Shown: piece after piece, positions 9,591-17,035 of the stretch | Layout of the letters: each line of letters starts with the position of its first letter | How positions within the stretch are numbered: the first letter of the stretch is position 1 | Source: an uncultured Prevotella sp. | Lineage (GTDB): Bacteria; Bacteroidota; Bacteroidia; Bacteroidales; Bacteroidaceae | Length of the DNA stretch: 36,060 nucleotides | NCBI GenBank assembly: GCA_900550035.1 | Contig: URQS01000033.1 | Coordinates: 1 to 36,060 of the forward strand | Direction: 5' to 3' | Notes under the pieces: generated by a model | Seen by the model: the letters and a program-made list of their open reading frames with translations, nothing else | Told to the model about the DNA's origin: nothing | The model's database searches: none | Program-made: the position numbers and the translations under genes

Positions 9591-10862
9591 ATGAATAACA
9601 TTAACAAGACTATTGCTGCTTTATTCATGGCAGCAACATTCCTCCCGATGTCTGCACAGACAACAGCTAAGAAAGAATGCTGCAAGGAGAAGACAGAGTG
9701 TGGCAAGACATTGTGCTGCAAGACTGGCTGCGAGAAAATGAAGCAGCGCATGGACAAGACAGCAAGCGACGACGTTAACTTCGCTACTCGTCAGTACACT
9801 CTCATGCTCGACCAGGTAGGTCGCAAGGGCAAGGTGAACAACCCACGTACTATCGACAAGTTGGGCCGTCTGGTTTGCGTACCTATCGATGACTGGTGCT
9901 CAGGCTTCTTCGCTGGCGACCTCTGGGAGATGTACAAGCTCACAAACGACAAGCAGTGGGCAGACCAGGCAAAGCGCTTCACCGAGAACCTCGACTCAAT
10001 ACAGTACCTCACATGGCACCACGACGTAGGCTTCATGATTGGCAGCAGCTACCTCAACGGCTACCGCATCAATCCTTCAAAGGCTTACAAGAAGGTAATC
10101 GTTCAGACTGCCAAGTCGCTCAGCACACGTTTCCGCAAGGGAGCTGGCGTTATCCAGTCTTGGAACGTAGACCGCGGATGGCAGTCGAAGCGCGGATGGA
10201 CTTGCCCGGTTATCATCGACAACATGATGAACCTTGAGCTTCTGTTCGAGGCTACAAAGCTTAGCGGTGACTCTACATACTGGAAGGTTGCTACAAGCCA
10301 TGCTGACGCCACAATGAAGAACCACTTCCGTGAGGACGGCAGCTGCTATCACGTTATCGACTACAACCCCAACACTGGTGAGGTGCTGCACAAGCACACA
10401 GCTCAGGGCTACGCTCACGAAAGTGTATGGGCACGCGGACAGGCTTGGGCTATCTACGGCTTCACTGTTTGCTACCGCTACACCAAGAACCAGAAGTATC
10501 TCAACCAGGCTGTACGCACACTCAACATGATGTTGCGCCACCCGAACATGCCGAACGACCTCGTTCCTTACTGGGATCTCAACGCTCCTAATATTCCTAA
10601 CGAGCCGCGCGACGTTTCTACAGCAGCTTGCATCGCTTCAGCTCTGTACGAGATGGACAAGTATCTGCCCGAGAATGGCTACCACAGCCTCGCCGACCGC
10701 ATAATGACTTCGCTCTCTTCACCGGCTTACCTCGCTGAGCTTGGCAAGAACGGATGCTGGTTGCTGATGCACTCTGTAGGTAGTATTCCTCACGGTGCCG
10801 AGATTGACGTTCCTCTGAACTATGCCGACTACTACTTCTTGGAGGCTTTGAACAGAAGATAA
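9591..10862 (+). CDS. GH88 unsaturated glucuronyl hydrolase
   Basis: This enzyme removes the 4,5-unsaturated uronic acid from the non-reducing end of oligosaccharides made by the lyase upstream. An upstream in-frame extension exists, but I chose the ATG at 9591 because it starts a normal signal peptide (NKTIAALFMAATFLPMSAQ) 29 bases after the lyase stop; the protein has 423 residues. The alpha/alpha-barrel family marks are clear: Asp145 in WHHDVGFM and Asp210 in VIIDNMMNLEL correspond to the two key aspartates of the family. Also seen are GYAHESVWARGQAWAIYG and the C-terminal SVGSIPHGAEIDVPLNYADYYFLEAL. Unusual is a Lys/Cys-rich stretch just after the signal peptide with six cysteines at 30, 31, 37, 42, 43 and 47. 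It is probably co-transcribed with the lyase. Confidence 0.93.
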   Translation: MNNINKTIAALFMAATFLPMSAQTTAKKECCKEKTECGKTLCCKTGCEKMKQRMDKTASDDVNFATRQYTLMLDQVGRKGKVNNPRTIDKLGRLVCVPIDDWCSGFFAGDLWEMYKLTNDKQWADQAKRFTENLDSIQYLTWHHDVGFMIGSSYLNGYRINPSKAYKKVIVQTAKSLSTRFRKGAGVIQSWNVDRGWQSKRGWTCPVIIDNMMNLELLFEATKLSGDSTYWKVATSHADATMKNHFREDGSCYHVIDYNPNTGEVLHKHTAQGYAHESVWARGQAWAIYGFTVCYRYTKNQKYLNQAVRTLNMMLRHPNMPNDLVPYWDLNAPNIPNEPRDVSTAACIASALYEMDKYLPENGYHSLADRIMTSLSSPAYLAELGKNGCWLLMHSVGSIPHGAEIDVPLNYADYYFLEALNRR

Positions 10863-10880
10863 TAAACTATAAACCCAAAA

Positions 10881-10919
10881 GCCCCACCCCCTGACCCCTC
10901 CCCCGCAGGGAGGGGAGTG
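10881..10919 (+). repeat. GC-rich REP-like palindromic repeat, unit D
   Basis: The unit begins GCCCCACCCC and contains a small hairpin, CCCCTCCC-loop-GGGAGGGG. It forms a perfect 39-base inverted pair with 11014-11052. Related units lie at 16781, 16848 and 16950. Weaker similarity continues about 20 bases past the unit (GATGTGTGTCGTTTGCTC). Confidence 0.85.
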
Positions 10920-11013
10920 ATGTGTGTCGTTTGCTCACAGTTGTTTTTGTGACTTGAATTTATTAAGATATGATTGTAAATGATAAATTGTTGTCACAAG
11001 TGGCAAGACATTT

Positions 11014-11052
11014 CACTCCCCTCCCTGCGGGGGAGGGGTCAGGGGGTGGGGC
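11014..11052 (-). repeat. GC-rich REP-like palindromic repeat, unit E (inverted)
   Basis: This is the exact reverse complement of the unit at 10881-10919, 94 bases away. It ends 13 bases before the start codon of the DUF4955 gene, so the leader of that gene contains both arms. It should fold into a strong hairpin in the mRNA. Read in frame with the downstream gene, it gives the spurious peptide PLPAGEGSGGG, which is not part of the real protein. Confidence 0.85.
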
Positions 11053-11065
11053 TTCTTTTTTACTT

Positions 11066-12892
11066 ATGAAAAAACTATTTACCATTCTATTTGCGGCTTT
11101 GTCCGCCACAACTTCGCTTCATGCCCAAACCACCACACCGGCATGGCAGAAGTTTGTGAACAATGCAGACGACAATGTTCTGCTTGACTTCTCGTATGCC
11201 GGCTATCATCACGGCACCGAACTGCCTGTTGACGAAAGAGACGTGAATGTACTTGCCAAGAAACTTGGCTATAAAATATATAATGTATGCGACTACGGTG
11301 CTGTGCCTAACGACGGAAAGTCTGACCGTAAAGCATTGGAAGATATTATTGCTAAAATAGGCAGAGGCAAGCCTAACGCTAAAGCCATTATCTATTTCCC
11401 CGAAGGTGAATATATCCTGCATACTAAAGACGACAACACAAAAAACGCAGAAACAGGTAAGGAGACATCAAACACCTTAAACCTTGTGATGGGACACGTT
11501 ATCATCAAGGGTGCCGGACGCGACAAAACCTTCCTCACAATGGAAGACCCTATGCAGCCTACCGACCCAAAGATTATGTACAGTTCGCCTAAAATGATTT
11601 CAATCCGTCATAATGGAGGCAAAGACAACATATTGCTTGCTACAGTGACAGGTTCTGCCAAGAAGGGTGATATGTCAATTGAGGTAGATGATGTTTCACA
11701 ACTTAAGGTTGGCGATTGGGTGAAACTTATCTTACTTAACAATGACAAGAAAGTCATAGAGGAAGAACTTAAACCATATAAAGTTCAAAATTCGATGACT
11801 ACACTTATTAATAAAGGTGTGCACGTAGTAGACCGCCATCAGATAAAAGCTATCGACGGAAAGCGCGTCATCTTCGAAGAGCCTATCATGCACGCTGTAA
11901 ATCCTGCCTACGGATGGGACATAAAGACATACGCACACTATGAAGAGGTAGGTGTAGAAGACCTGACATTCAAAGGAAAAGCCAAGAATAATTTCCATCA
12001 CCACGCAGGTTGGCAAGACGACGGAGCATACAAGCCGCTCGACTTTATGCGACAAGTTAACTCATGGGTGCGCCGTGTAGACTACGTCAGCATCAGCGAA
12101 TGTATGACATTCTCAGAATGTGCCAACTGCTTATTCCTCGACTCTGAGATAAGCGGCAACCGCGGACACTCATCGGTACGCATGCAATATTCTGCCCGCG
12201 GATTTATTGGCAAGGTATGGGATCATAGCAACGGCTATCTGAATGACGACAAGAATTTTACCGAGTACAAGGAGAATCTCGGACAGTATCATGCTTGCGG
12301 CATCTCAAAGCAGAGCATAGGCAACGTGATATGGCAGTGTCATTGGGGCGACGACTCATGCTTTGAGAGTCACGCTACTCAGCCACGTGCTTCACTCTTC
12401 GATCAGTGCTGCGGTGGATTTATGCAGTTCCGTATGGGTGGTGACAAAAAGGAATTGCCCAATCATATGGACGACTTGACAATGTGGAACTTCAACTGCC
12501 TTGCCACAAATCCTAACGACCCAGTTCCGTTCAACTGGTGGATATACAATGAAAGTACAGGATGGTACAAGACTCTTCCTCCAACATTCGTAGGATTCCA
12601 CGGCAAGAACGTTTCTTTCAAGGAAGACGAGATGAAGCTTAATGAAAACCAGGGTAAGGAAGTATTGCCTGGTTCGCTTTATGAAGCACAGCTCTCACGT
12701 CGACTGGGAAGTACACCGCAATGGTTGATTGATGCAAAGAACATAACAACTGGTATCGAGTCGGTTAAAACATTTGAGAATACCGACAACTCAGACAACA
12801 AGACATACGATCTGAACGGTATGCCTGTAGGCAAGAACTATAAGGGCGTTGTCGTGAAGAAAGGAAAGAAAATGATTAATGGTGTTATATAA
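11066..12892 (+). CDS. DUF4955 / right-handed beta-helix protein of the polysaccharide locus
   Basis: I set the start at 11066, where a signal peptide (MKKLFTILFAALSATTSLHAQ) begins; a longer reading to 10970 only translates a GC-rich repeat. The 608-residue protein has a pectate-lyase-3-like opening (about 70-100) with VCDYGAVPNDGKSD, followed by beta-helix coils. The later section (about 400-560) has GISKQSIGNVIWQCHWGDDS and FNWWIYNESTGWYKTLPP, which I associate with DUF4955. The family is found in polysaccharide utilization loci, and enzyme activity is plausible but not assignable. The last 30 residues (TYDLNGMPVG...KKMIN) resemble the short C-terminal tail seen on many exported Prevotella proteins. 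Codons are less biased than in the lyase gene. It is the last gene of the locus and ends in a strong terminator. Confidence 0.8.
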   Translation: MKKLFTILFAALSATTSLHAQTTTPAWQKFVNNADDNVLLDFSYAGYHHGTELPVDERDVNVLAKKLGYKIYNVCDYGAVPNDGKSDRKALEDIIAKIGRGKPNAKAIIYFPEGEYILHTKDDNTKNAETGKETSNTLNLVMGHVIIKGAGRDKTFLTMEDPMQPTDPKIMYSSPKMISIRHNGGKDNILLATVTGSAKKGDMSIEVDDVSQLKVGDWVKLILLNNDKKVIEEELKPYKVQNSMTTLINKGVHVVDRHQIKAIDGKRVIFEEPIMHAVNPAYGWDIKTYAHYEEVGVEDLTFKGKAKNNFHHHAGWQDDGAYKPLDFMRQVNSWVRRVDYVSISECMTFSECANCLFLDSEISGNRGHSSVRMQYSARGFIGKVWDHSNGYLNDDKNFTEYKENLGQYHACGISKQSIGNVIWQCHWGDDSCFESHATQPRASLFDQCCGGFMQFRMGGDKKELPNHMDDLTMWNFNCLATNPNDPVPFNWWIYNESTGWYKTLPPTFVGFHGKNVSFKEDEMKLNENQGKEVLPGSLYEAQLSRRLGSTPQWLIDAKNITTGIESVKTFENTDNSDNKTYDLNGMPVGKNYKGVVVKKGKKMINGVI

Positions 12893-12941
12893 TAATAGGA
12901 GGCTATGGCGGGAATGCCATAGCCTCCTATTATTATATAAC
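12884..12941. terminator. bidirectional terminator, 26-bp perfect stem
   Basis: The left arm 12884-12909 and right arm 12916-12941 are perfect reverse complements with a 6-base loop (GGGAAT). The core is AGGAGGCTATGGC, with A/T-rich outer parts that give T-rich tracts in both directions. It lies between the convergent DUF4955 and DUF721 genes. The left arm includes the last codons and the stop codon of the DUF4955 gene. Confidence 0.85.
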
Positions 12942-12947
12942 GGATAA

Positions 12948-13238
12948 TCAATATATTCTGACATCAACAATCACCTGACTGCCCACTGACTCATTGATAC
13001 GCTTCACAATACGTGAGCGCATCATGGTGAGGTCCTGACGAAGCGCAGGATTGAGAATCTTGACAAAAAGAGTCTGGTTCTTGATGAACTTTTCGCCCGT
13101 ATAGCGGGCAATAGAAGGTCCCATAAGCGTGTCCCAAGCATCCACAGCACGCTTCTGCAGCAAGGGAGTTTCGAGTCCCTCGCGGCGCAAATACATATTC
13201 AGCAAGTCGCTGATAGATTGAACATCACGTCTGAACAT
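12948..13238 (-). CDS. DUF721 (DciA-like) family protein
   Basis: This small protein of 96 residues belongs to the DUF721 family. Some members of that family (DciA) load the replicative helicase; the role in Bacteroidota is inferred. Family marks are DLLNMYLRREGLETPLLQ near the start and the core DAWDTLMGPSIARYT, then LFVKILNPALRQDLTMMRSRIVKRIN. The ATG at 13238 lies 10 bases after the recF stop and gives the usual N-terminus. An alternative ATG at 13277 would overlap recF by 29 bases and add 13 residues. It is co-transcribed with recF, consistent with a DNA replication or repair role. Confidence 0.85.
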   Translation of the reverse strand: MFRRDVQSISDLLNMYLRREGLETPLLQKRAVDAWDTLMGPSIARYTGEKFIKNQTLFVKILNPALRQDLTMMRSRIVKRINESVGSQVIVDVRIY

Positions 13239-13248
13239 TGTCTTTATC

Positions 13249-14355
13249 TTATAGCGTGTGTGGTCTAATCTCTCCACCCTCTACATCAAACAGTTTGTAG
13301 TCGTAGCCTACACTCTGCAGAATGCGGTCGAGATGGTCACGATTAGTATCAGTTATGAATATCTGGCCGAAGCCGTCGCCCGATACGAGCTTGACAATCT
13401 GCTCTACCCTATGGGCATCAAGTTTGTCGAAAATATCGTCGAGAAGCAACAGTGGCGTGGTAAGCGAAGACGTGCGACGCAGAAAGTCGAACTGTGCGAG
13501 CTTCAACGCAATGACGTAAGTCTTGTTCTGACCCTGCGAACCTTCACGTCGCATCTGGTAGTCGCCGAGCAACATCTCAAGGTCATCGCGATGAACACCA
13601 TGCAGCGAATAGCCAACGGCACGATCCTTGAAGCGGTCGCGCTGAATGACATCGAGCAACGGACCACGCTGAGCATGCGAGACATATCTTAATGAAACCT
13701 GCTCACGACCGTCCGAAATGTGACTGTATATATCCTGAAACACGGGAATCAAACGCTCAACGAAGTTCTCACGTGCATGGAATATAGCCTCGCCATGGCG
13801 CGCCATCTCCATCTCCCAGATGTCGAGCAACGAAGCATCAGGCTCGTCTTCCATCTTGAGCAAGGCGTTGCGCTGCTGCAGAGCCTTATTATAACTGTTT
13901 AAGGCTTCGATATAGGTGTTGTCATACTGCGATATCACTACGTCCATCAGTCGGCGACGCTCCTCACTTCCGCCCGAAATAAGCGTGGTGTCGTCGGGCG
14001 AAACAAAAATCAATGGTATAAGTCCCAAGTGCATCGACAGACGCTTATACTCTTTCTTGTCGCGCTTGAAGTGTTTCTTCGTGCCGCGCTTCATGCCGCA
14101 ATAGATATCAACAGGGTCGCCCGACTCATTCTCATACCGTCCGTCAAGAACAAAGAAGTCCTCGCCATGCGTGATAATCTGCGAATCGACAGGATTGGAC
14201 GAACTGCGACAGAACGACAGATAATAAACGGCATCGAGAAAGTTGGTCTTACCCTCGCCGTTGTGTCCGAGAAAGCAGTTCATCTTAGGCGACAAATCGA
14301 GTGTCGCCTCACGAATGTTCTTGAAATTGAGTATGGAAATTTTATTTAATATCAT
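13249..14355 (-). CDS. recF: DNA replication and repair protein RecF
   Basis: RecF is an SMC-like ATPase that helps load RecA at gapped DNA. The 368-residue protein is of normal length. It has the family N-terminus LNKISILNFKNIREATLDLSP, a Walker A motif GHNGEGKT (residues 30-37), an ABC-type signature region around SQGQNKTYVIALKLAQ, and a Walker B region LLLLDDIFDKLD (about residue 310). A further typical segment is LIFVSPDDTTLISGGSEERRR. It is the first gene of a two-gene - strand unit with DUF721 and is divergent from the TPR-ribH pair. Confidence 0.97.
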   Translation of the reverse strand: MILNKISILNFKNIREATLDLSPKMNCFLGHNGEGKTNFLDAVYYLSFCRSSSNPVDSQIITHGEDFFVLDGRYENESGDPVDIYCGMKRGTKKHFKRDKKEYKRLSMHLGLIPLIFVSPDDTTLISGGSEERRRLMDVVISQYDNTYIEALNSYNKALQQRNALLKMEDEPDASLLDIWEMEMARHGEAIFHARENFVERLIPVFQDIYSHISDGREQVSLRYVSHAQRGPLLDVIQRDRFKDRAVGYSLHGVHRDDLEMLLGDYQMRREGSQGQNKTYVIALKLAQFDFLRRTSSLTTPLLLLDDIFDKLDAHRVEQIVKLVSGDGFGQIFITDTNRDHLDRILQSVGYDYKLFDVEGGEIRPHTL

Positions 14356-14375
14356 GCACTTATACTATTACTGTG

Positions 14376-14383
14376 CAAAGTTA
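14376..14383 (-). promoter_or_regulatory. candidate -7 box of recF
   Basis: On the - strand this reads TAACTTTG, matching TAnnTTTG, 20 bases before the recF start. The upstream -33 element is not clear. It implies a very short leader. Confidence 0.4.
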
Positions 14384-14447
14384 CCCCATTTATTATTGAA
14401 AAAAGAAAAAAAGGGACAATAAATTTCAATATTCGGGATAAATTGAG

Positions 14448-14455
14448 TAATTTTG
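14448..14455 (+). promoter_or_regulatory. candidate promoter of the TPR-ribH unit
   Basis: TAATTTTG matches the -7 consensus TAnnTTTG. A TTTC at 14424-14427 lies 20 bases upstream, close to the TTTG -33 element. The start codon lies about 108 bases downstream, giving a leader of about 100 bases with no recognised riboswitch. Confidence 0.45.
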
Positions 14456-14563
14456 CGACGCATTTGTGCCTACTATCCAACATCAAAAAATGCTGATTAA
14501 TAAGCATGTTTGGACATCGTTGCACAACTATGCATTAATACAGAAATCTAAAAAAAACAATAA

Positions 14564-15268
14564 ATGGCAAACAAAATCGACTTTGGGGCTAACTCACACG
14601 TAGAGACCCCCAGTAAATCTGAAGCAATTTTCGTAAAGTTCAAGAAGCAGATTCTCATCGCAGTAGCAGCTATCATCGTTATCATAGCTGGTGTAATTAT
14701 GTACAACGCTTATGTTGCTGGTCCACGCGAGGACAAGGCAAGCACAGCATTGGCAAAGGGTCAGCAGTACTTCAATCAGGAGCAGTTTGACAAGGCTCTC
14801 AACGGTGACGGTGCAAGCTACGCTGGATTCATCAAGATAGCAAGCGACTACAGCGGCACTGACGCTGCCAACCTCGCTAACCTCTATGCTGGTATCTGCT
14901 ACGCCAACCTTGGCAAGTGGAACGAGGCAGTTACAACTCTTGAGAAGTTCTCTTCAAAGAGCGACGCTATGATTAGCCCTGCTGCTATGGCAGCTCTCGG
15001 CAACGCTTATGCCAATACAGGCAATGTAGACAAGGCTATCTCAGCACTGAAGAAGGCTGCCGACATGGCTGACAGCAAGGCTGCTGACGACACAAACAAC
15101 AGCCTCTCACCTACATTCCTCATCCAGGCTGCACAGCTGCTTGAGAGCCAGAACAAGAACGACGAGGCACTCAAGATTTATCAGGACATCAAGAAGAAGT
15201 ACGTAAACTCACAGATTGTACAGTCTGCAGAGATTGACAAGTACATCGAACGCATCACTGAGAAATAA
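14564..15268 (+). CDS. TPR-containing membrane-anchored protein (YfgM-like)
   Basis: The 234-residue protein has a short cytoplasmic N-terminus (about 1-28), one membrane segment (about 30-47, ILIAVAAIIVIIAGVIMY) and a TPR-type helical domain. Repeats can be seen as ANLANLYAGICYANLGKWNEAV, AMAALGNAYANTGNVDKAISAL and LIQAAQLLESQNKNDEALKIY. The single-pass-plus-TPR layout matches the YfgM/TPR_21 type, which in enterobacteria works beside the SecYEG translocon; that role here is only inferred. The ribH gene starts 6 bases after its stop, so the two are co-transcribed. Confidence 0.85.
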   Translation: MANKIDFGANSHVETPSKSEAIFVKFKKQILIAVAAIIVIIAGVIMYNAYVAGPREDKASTALAKGQQYFNQEQFDKALNGDGASYAGFIKIASDYSGTDAANLANLYAGICYANLGKWNEAVTTLEKFSSKSDAMISPAAMAALGNAYANTGNVDKAISALKKAADMADSKAADDTNNSLSPTFLIQAAQLLESQNKNDEALKIYQDIKKKYVNSQIVQSAEIDKYIERITEK

Positions 15269-15274
15269 TAAATC

Positions 15275-15751
15275 ATGGCAACAGCACTTCACAACCTTTC
15301 CGACTACGACTTCAACGCCATTCCCGACGCAAGCAACATGTGCTTCGGTATCGTTGTAGCCGAATGGAACGAGGACATCACTGGTGCACTGCTCGACGGA
15401 GCCGTTAAGACTCTTGAGAAGCACGGTGCACTGCCTGAGAACATCCACGTGAAGACCGTTCCGGGTAGCTTTGAGCTTATCTACGGTGCTCATCAGATGG
15501 TATTGCACGGCGGATACGACGCAGTGATTATTCTTGGCAGCGTGATTCGTGGCGAGACTCCTCACTTCGACTATATCTGCCAGGGCGTTACAGCAGGCAT
15601 AGCACGACTCAACACCACAAGCGAGATACCTATTATATATGGTCTGCTTACTACAAACGACAAGCAGCAGGCTCTCGACCGTTGCGGTGGCAAGTATGGC
15701 AACAAGGGTGACGAATGCGCCATTGATGCCATTAAGATGGCAAAGTTCTAA
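15275..15751 (+). CDS. ribH: 6,7-dimethyl-8-ribityllumazine synthase
   Basis: This enzyme performs the penultimate step of riboflavin synthesis, joining a ribityl-aminouracil with 3,4-dihydroxy-2-butanone 4-phosphate. At 158 residues it is of normal length. Family motifs are the N-terminal FGIVVAEWNEDIT, the substrate loop VPGSFELIYGA (about 62-72), and GSVIRGETPHFDYICQGVTAG (about 88-108) with the conserved His97. A C-terminal GNKGDECAIDAIKM closes the family pattern. No FMN riboswitch was recognised before the operon. Confidence 0.96.
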   Translation: MATALHNLSDYDFNAIPDASNMCFGIVVAEWNEDITGALLDGAVKTLEKHGALPENIHVKTVPGSFELIYGAHQMVLHGGYDAVIILGSVIRGETPHFDYICQGVTAGIARLNTTSEIPIIYGLLTTNDKQQALDRCGGKYGNKGDECAIDAIKMAKF

Positions 15752-15782
15752 GATTTTATCTTACTATAGAATACTTAAAAAG

Positions 15783-15818
15783 CTCAATATCCATAATGTT
15801 TTGGATATTGAGTTTTTT
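15783..15818. terminator. terminator between ribH and ispH
   Basis: CTCAATATCCA (15783-15793) pairs with TGGATATTGAG (15802-15812) and is followed by six T. An A-run on the left side (TTAAAAAG) gives a T-run on the - strand, so it probably serves both convergent genes. Confidence 0.85.
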
Positions 15819-15867
15819 CTGTTTATGTATGTTTCGGCTGCAGCTACAGCTGTATCATGTCTTTGTA

Positions 15868-16722
15868 TCAGCCTTGCTCGATACGCTCCTTACACTGCTC
15901 CATAAGCCATTTGGGAGTGCTTGTGGCTCCACAGATACCCACGGTATGCACATTGTCGGTAAACCACGCCATATCTATCTCTTCAGCACTTTCAATCTGA
16001 TAGCTGTTAGGATTGACGCTGTGGCACTCCTTAAACAGTACCTTGCCGTTGCTGCTCTTTCGTCCTGACACAAACAATACAAGGTCGTGACGCGTGGCAA
16101 ACGTAGCGATGTTGGGCATACGGTTGGCAACCTGTCGGCAGATGGTGTCGAAGCTCTGGAACTTTGCTCCTTCGCTCATGTGCTCCTGTATATACTCTAT
16201 AACACGATGGAAACCATCGAGCGACTTAGTGGTCTGCGAATACAGATAGATATCGCGCGAGAAATCAAGACTCTTCACGTCTTCCACCTTCTCTACGACA
16301 ATGGCATGGCTCGAAGTCTGTCCTACCAGTCCCAACACCTCAGCATGTCCGCGCTTGCCGAAGATAACTATCTGTGCCTCGGGATTTGTGTCATACTGGC
16401 GTTTGATGCGGCGTTGCAGTGCAAGCACCACCGGACATGTAGCGTCTATTATCTCTATGTTGTTCTGTTTTGCCAACTCATAGGTCTCAGGCGGTTCGCC
16501 ATGCGCACGCAACAGCACCTTGACATCGTGCAGTCGACGCATCTCCTCATGATTGATAGTTATCAATCCGTTGGCATGCAGGCGCTCCACCTCCATGCCG
16601 TTGTGCACAATATCGCCAAGACAATACAGCGTATTGCCCCCAGCGAGTTCCTCCTCCGCCTTCTTTATGGCAGTGGTAACGCCAAAGCAGAAACCACTAC
16701 CCTCGTCTATTTCTATTTTCAT
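15868..16722 (-). CDS. ispH: 4-hydroxy-3-methylbut-2-enyl diphosphate reductase
   Basis: This iron-sulfur enzyme makes IPP and DMAPP in the last step of the MEP isoprenoid pathway. The ATG at 16722 gives the family start MKIEIDEGSGFCFGV and 284 residues, the normal length. A longer reading to 16854 only adds translated GC-rich repeat. The three cluster-binding cysteines are Cys12 (GFCFGV), Cys96 (DATCPVV) and Cys195 (DTICRQV). The substrate-site motifs LRAHGEPPETY and GATSTPKW are present. No promoter of the TAnnTTTG type was clear upstream. Confidence 0.96.
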   Translation of the reverse strand: MKIEIDEGSGFCFGVTTAIKKAEEELAGGNTLYCLGDIVHNGMEVERLHANGLITINHEEMRRLHDVKVLLRAHGEPPETYELAKQNNIEIIDATCPVVLALQRRIKRQYDTNPEAQIVIFGKRGHAEVLGLVGQTSSHAIVVEKVEDVKSLDFSRDIYLYSQTTKSLDGFHRVIEYIQEHMSEGAKFQSFDTICRQVANRMPNIATFATRHDLVLFVSGRKSSNGKVLFKECHSVNPNSYQIESAEEIDMAWFTDNVHTVGICGATSTPKWLMEQCKERIEQG

Positions 16723-16780
16723 ATAATATTTATAAAAAAAGCACAAAGCCCAACCCACAGAAAGCCCAAGACCCCAGAAA

Positions 16781-16835
16781 GCCCCACCCCTAACCCCTCC
16801 CCCGCAGGGAGGGGAATGATATGAGTTGTAAGCTC
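16781..16835 (+). repeat. GC-rich REP-like repeat, unit A
   Basis: It starts GCCCCACCCC, contains the CCCCTCCC-loop-GGGAGGGG hairpin, and continues with GAATGATATGAGTTGTAAGCTC. It is in direct orientation to unit B, 67 bases further on. Confidence 0.8.
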
Positions 16836-16847
16836 TAAAGTCCAAAA

Positions 16848-16902
16848 GCCCCACCCCATTCCCCTCCCCCGTAGGGAGGGGAATGGTATGACTTGTAAAC
16901 TC
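16848..16902 (+). repeat. GC-rich REP-like repeat, unit B
   Basis: This is a direct copy of unit A with a few changes (loop CCGTA instead of CCGCA; tail GAATGGTATGACTTGTAAACTC). Together with inverted unit C it forms the same pair-and-spacer layout seen at 10881-11052. Confidence 0.8.
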
Positions 16903-16949
16903 AATGGTTTTTATAATGTTTTAAATCACATAAGCTATAGAGCATATTA

Positions 16950-16985
16950 CTCCCCTCCCTACGGGGGAGGGGCTGGGGGTGGGGC
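16950..16985 (-). repeat. GC-rich REP-like repeat, unit C (inverted)
   Basis: It is the reverse complement of the unit A/B core, with hairpin CCCCTCCC-loop-GGGAGGGG. It shares the CCGTA-type loop with unit B, which suggests that the B-C pair evolved together. The stretch 16723-17035 between ispH and the DUF1573 gene is 313 bases and, apart from units A to C, shows only G/T-rich sequence and no gene. Confidence 0.8.
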
Positions 16986-17035
16986 TTTGTGGGGGATGTG
17001 ATGGGCTTTGTGGGCCTTTGGCTTTGCTTTTCTTA

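Noticed and set aside
10970..11065. N-terminal extension of the DUF4955 protein containing PLPAGEGSGGG.
   Set aside because: It is translated GC-rich repeat; a normal signal peptide starts at 11066.
14384..14563. Possible FMN riboswitch before the TPR-ribH unit.
   Set aside because: No conserved FMN-element segments were seen in the leader.
16723..16854. N-terminal extension of IspH.
   Set aside because: It covers repeat unit A in reverse, and the family N-terminus MKIEIDEGSGFCFGV begins at 16722.
16778..16990. Possible CRISPR-like array from the repeated GC-rich units.
   Set aside because: Only three units, mixed orientation, uneven spacing and no cas genes; they fit REP-like repeats instead.
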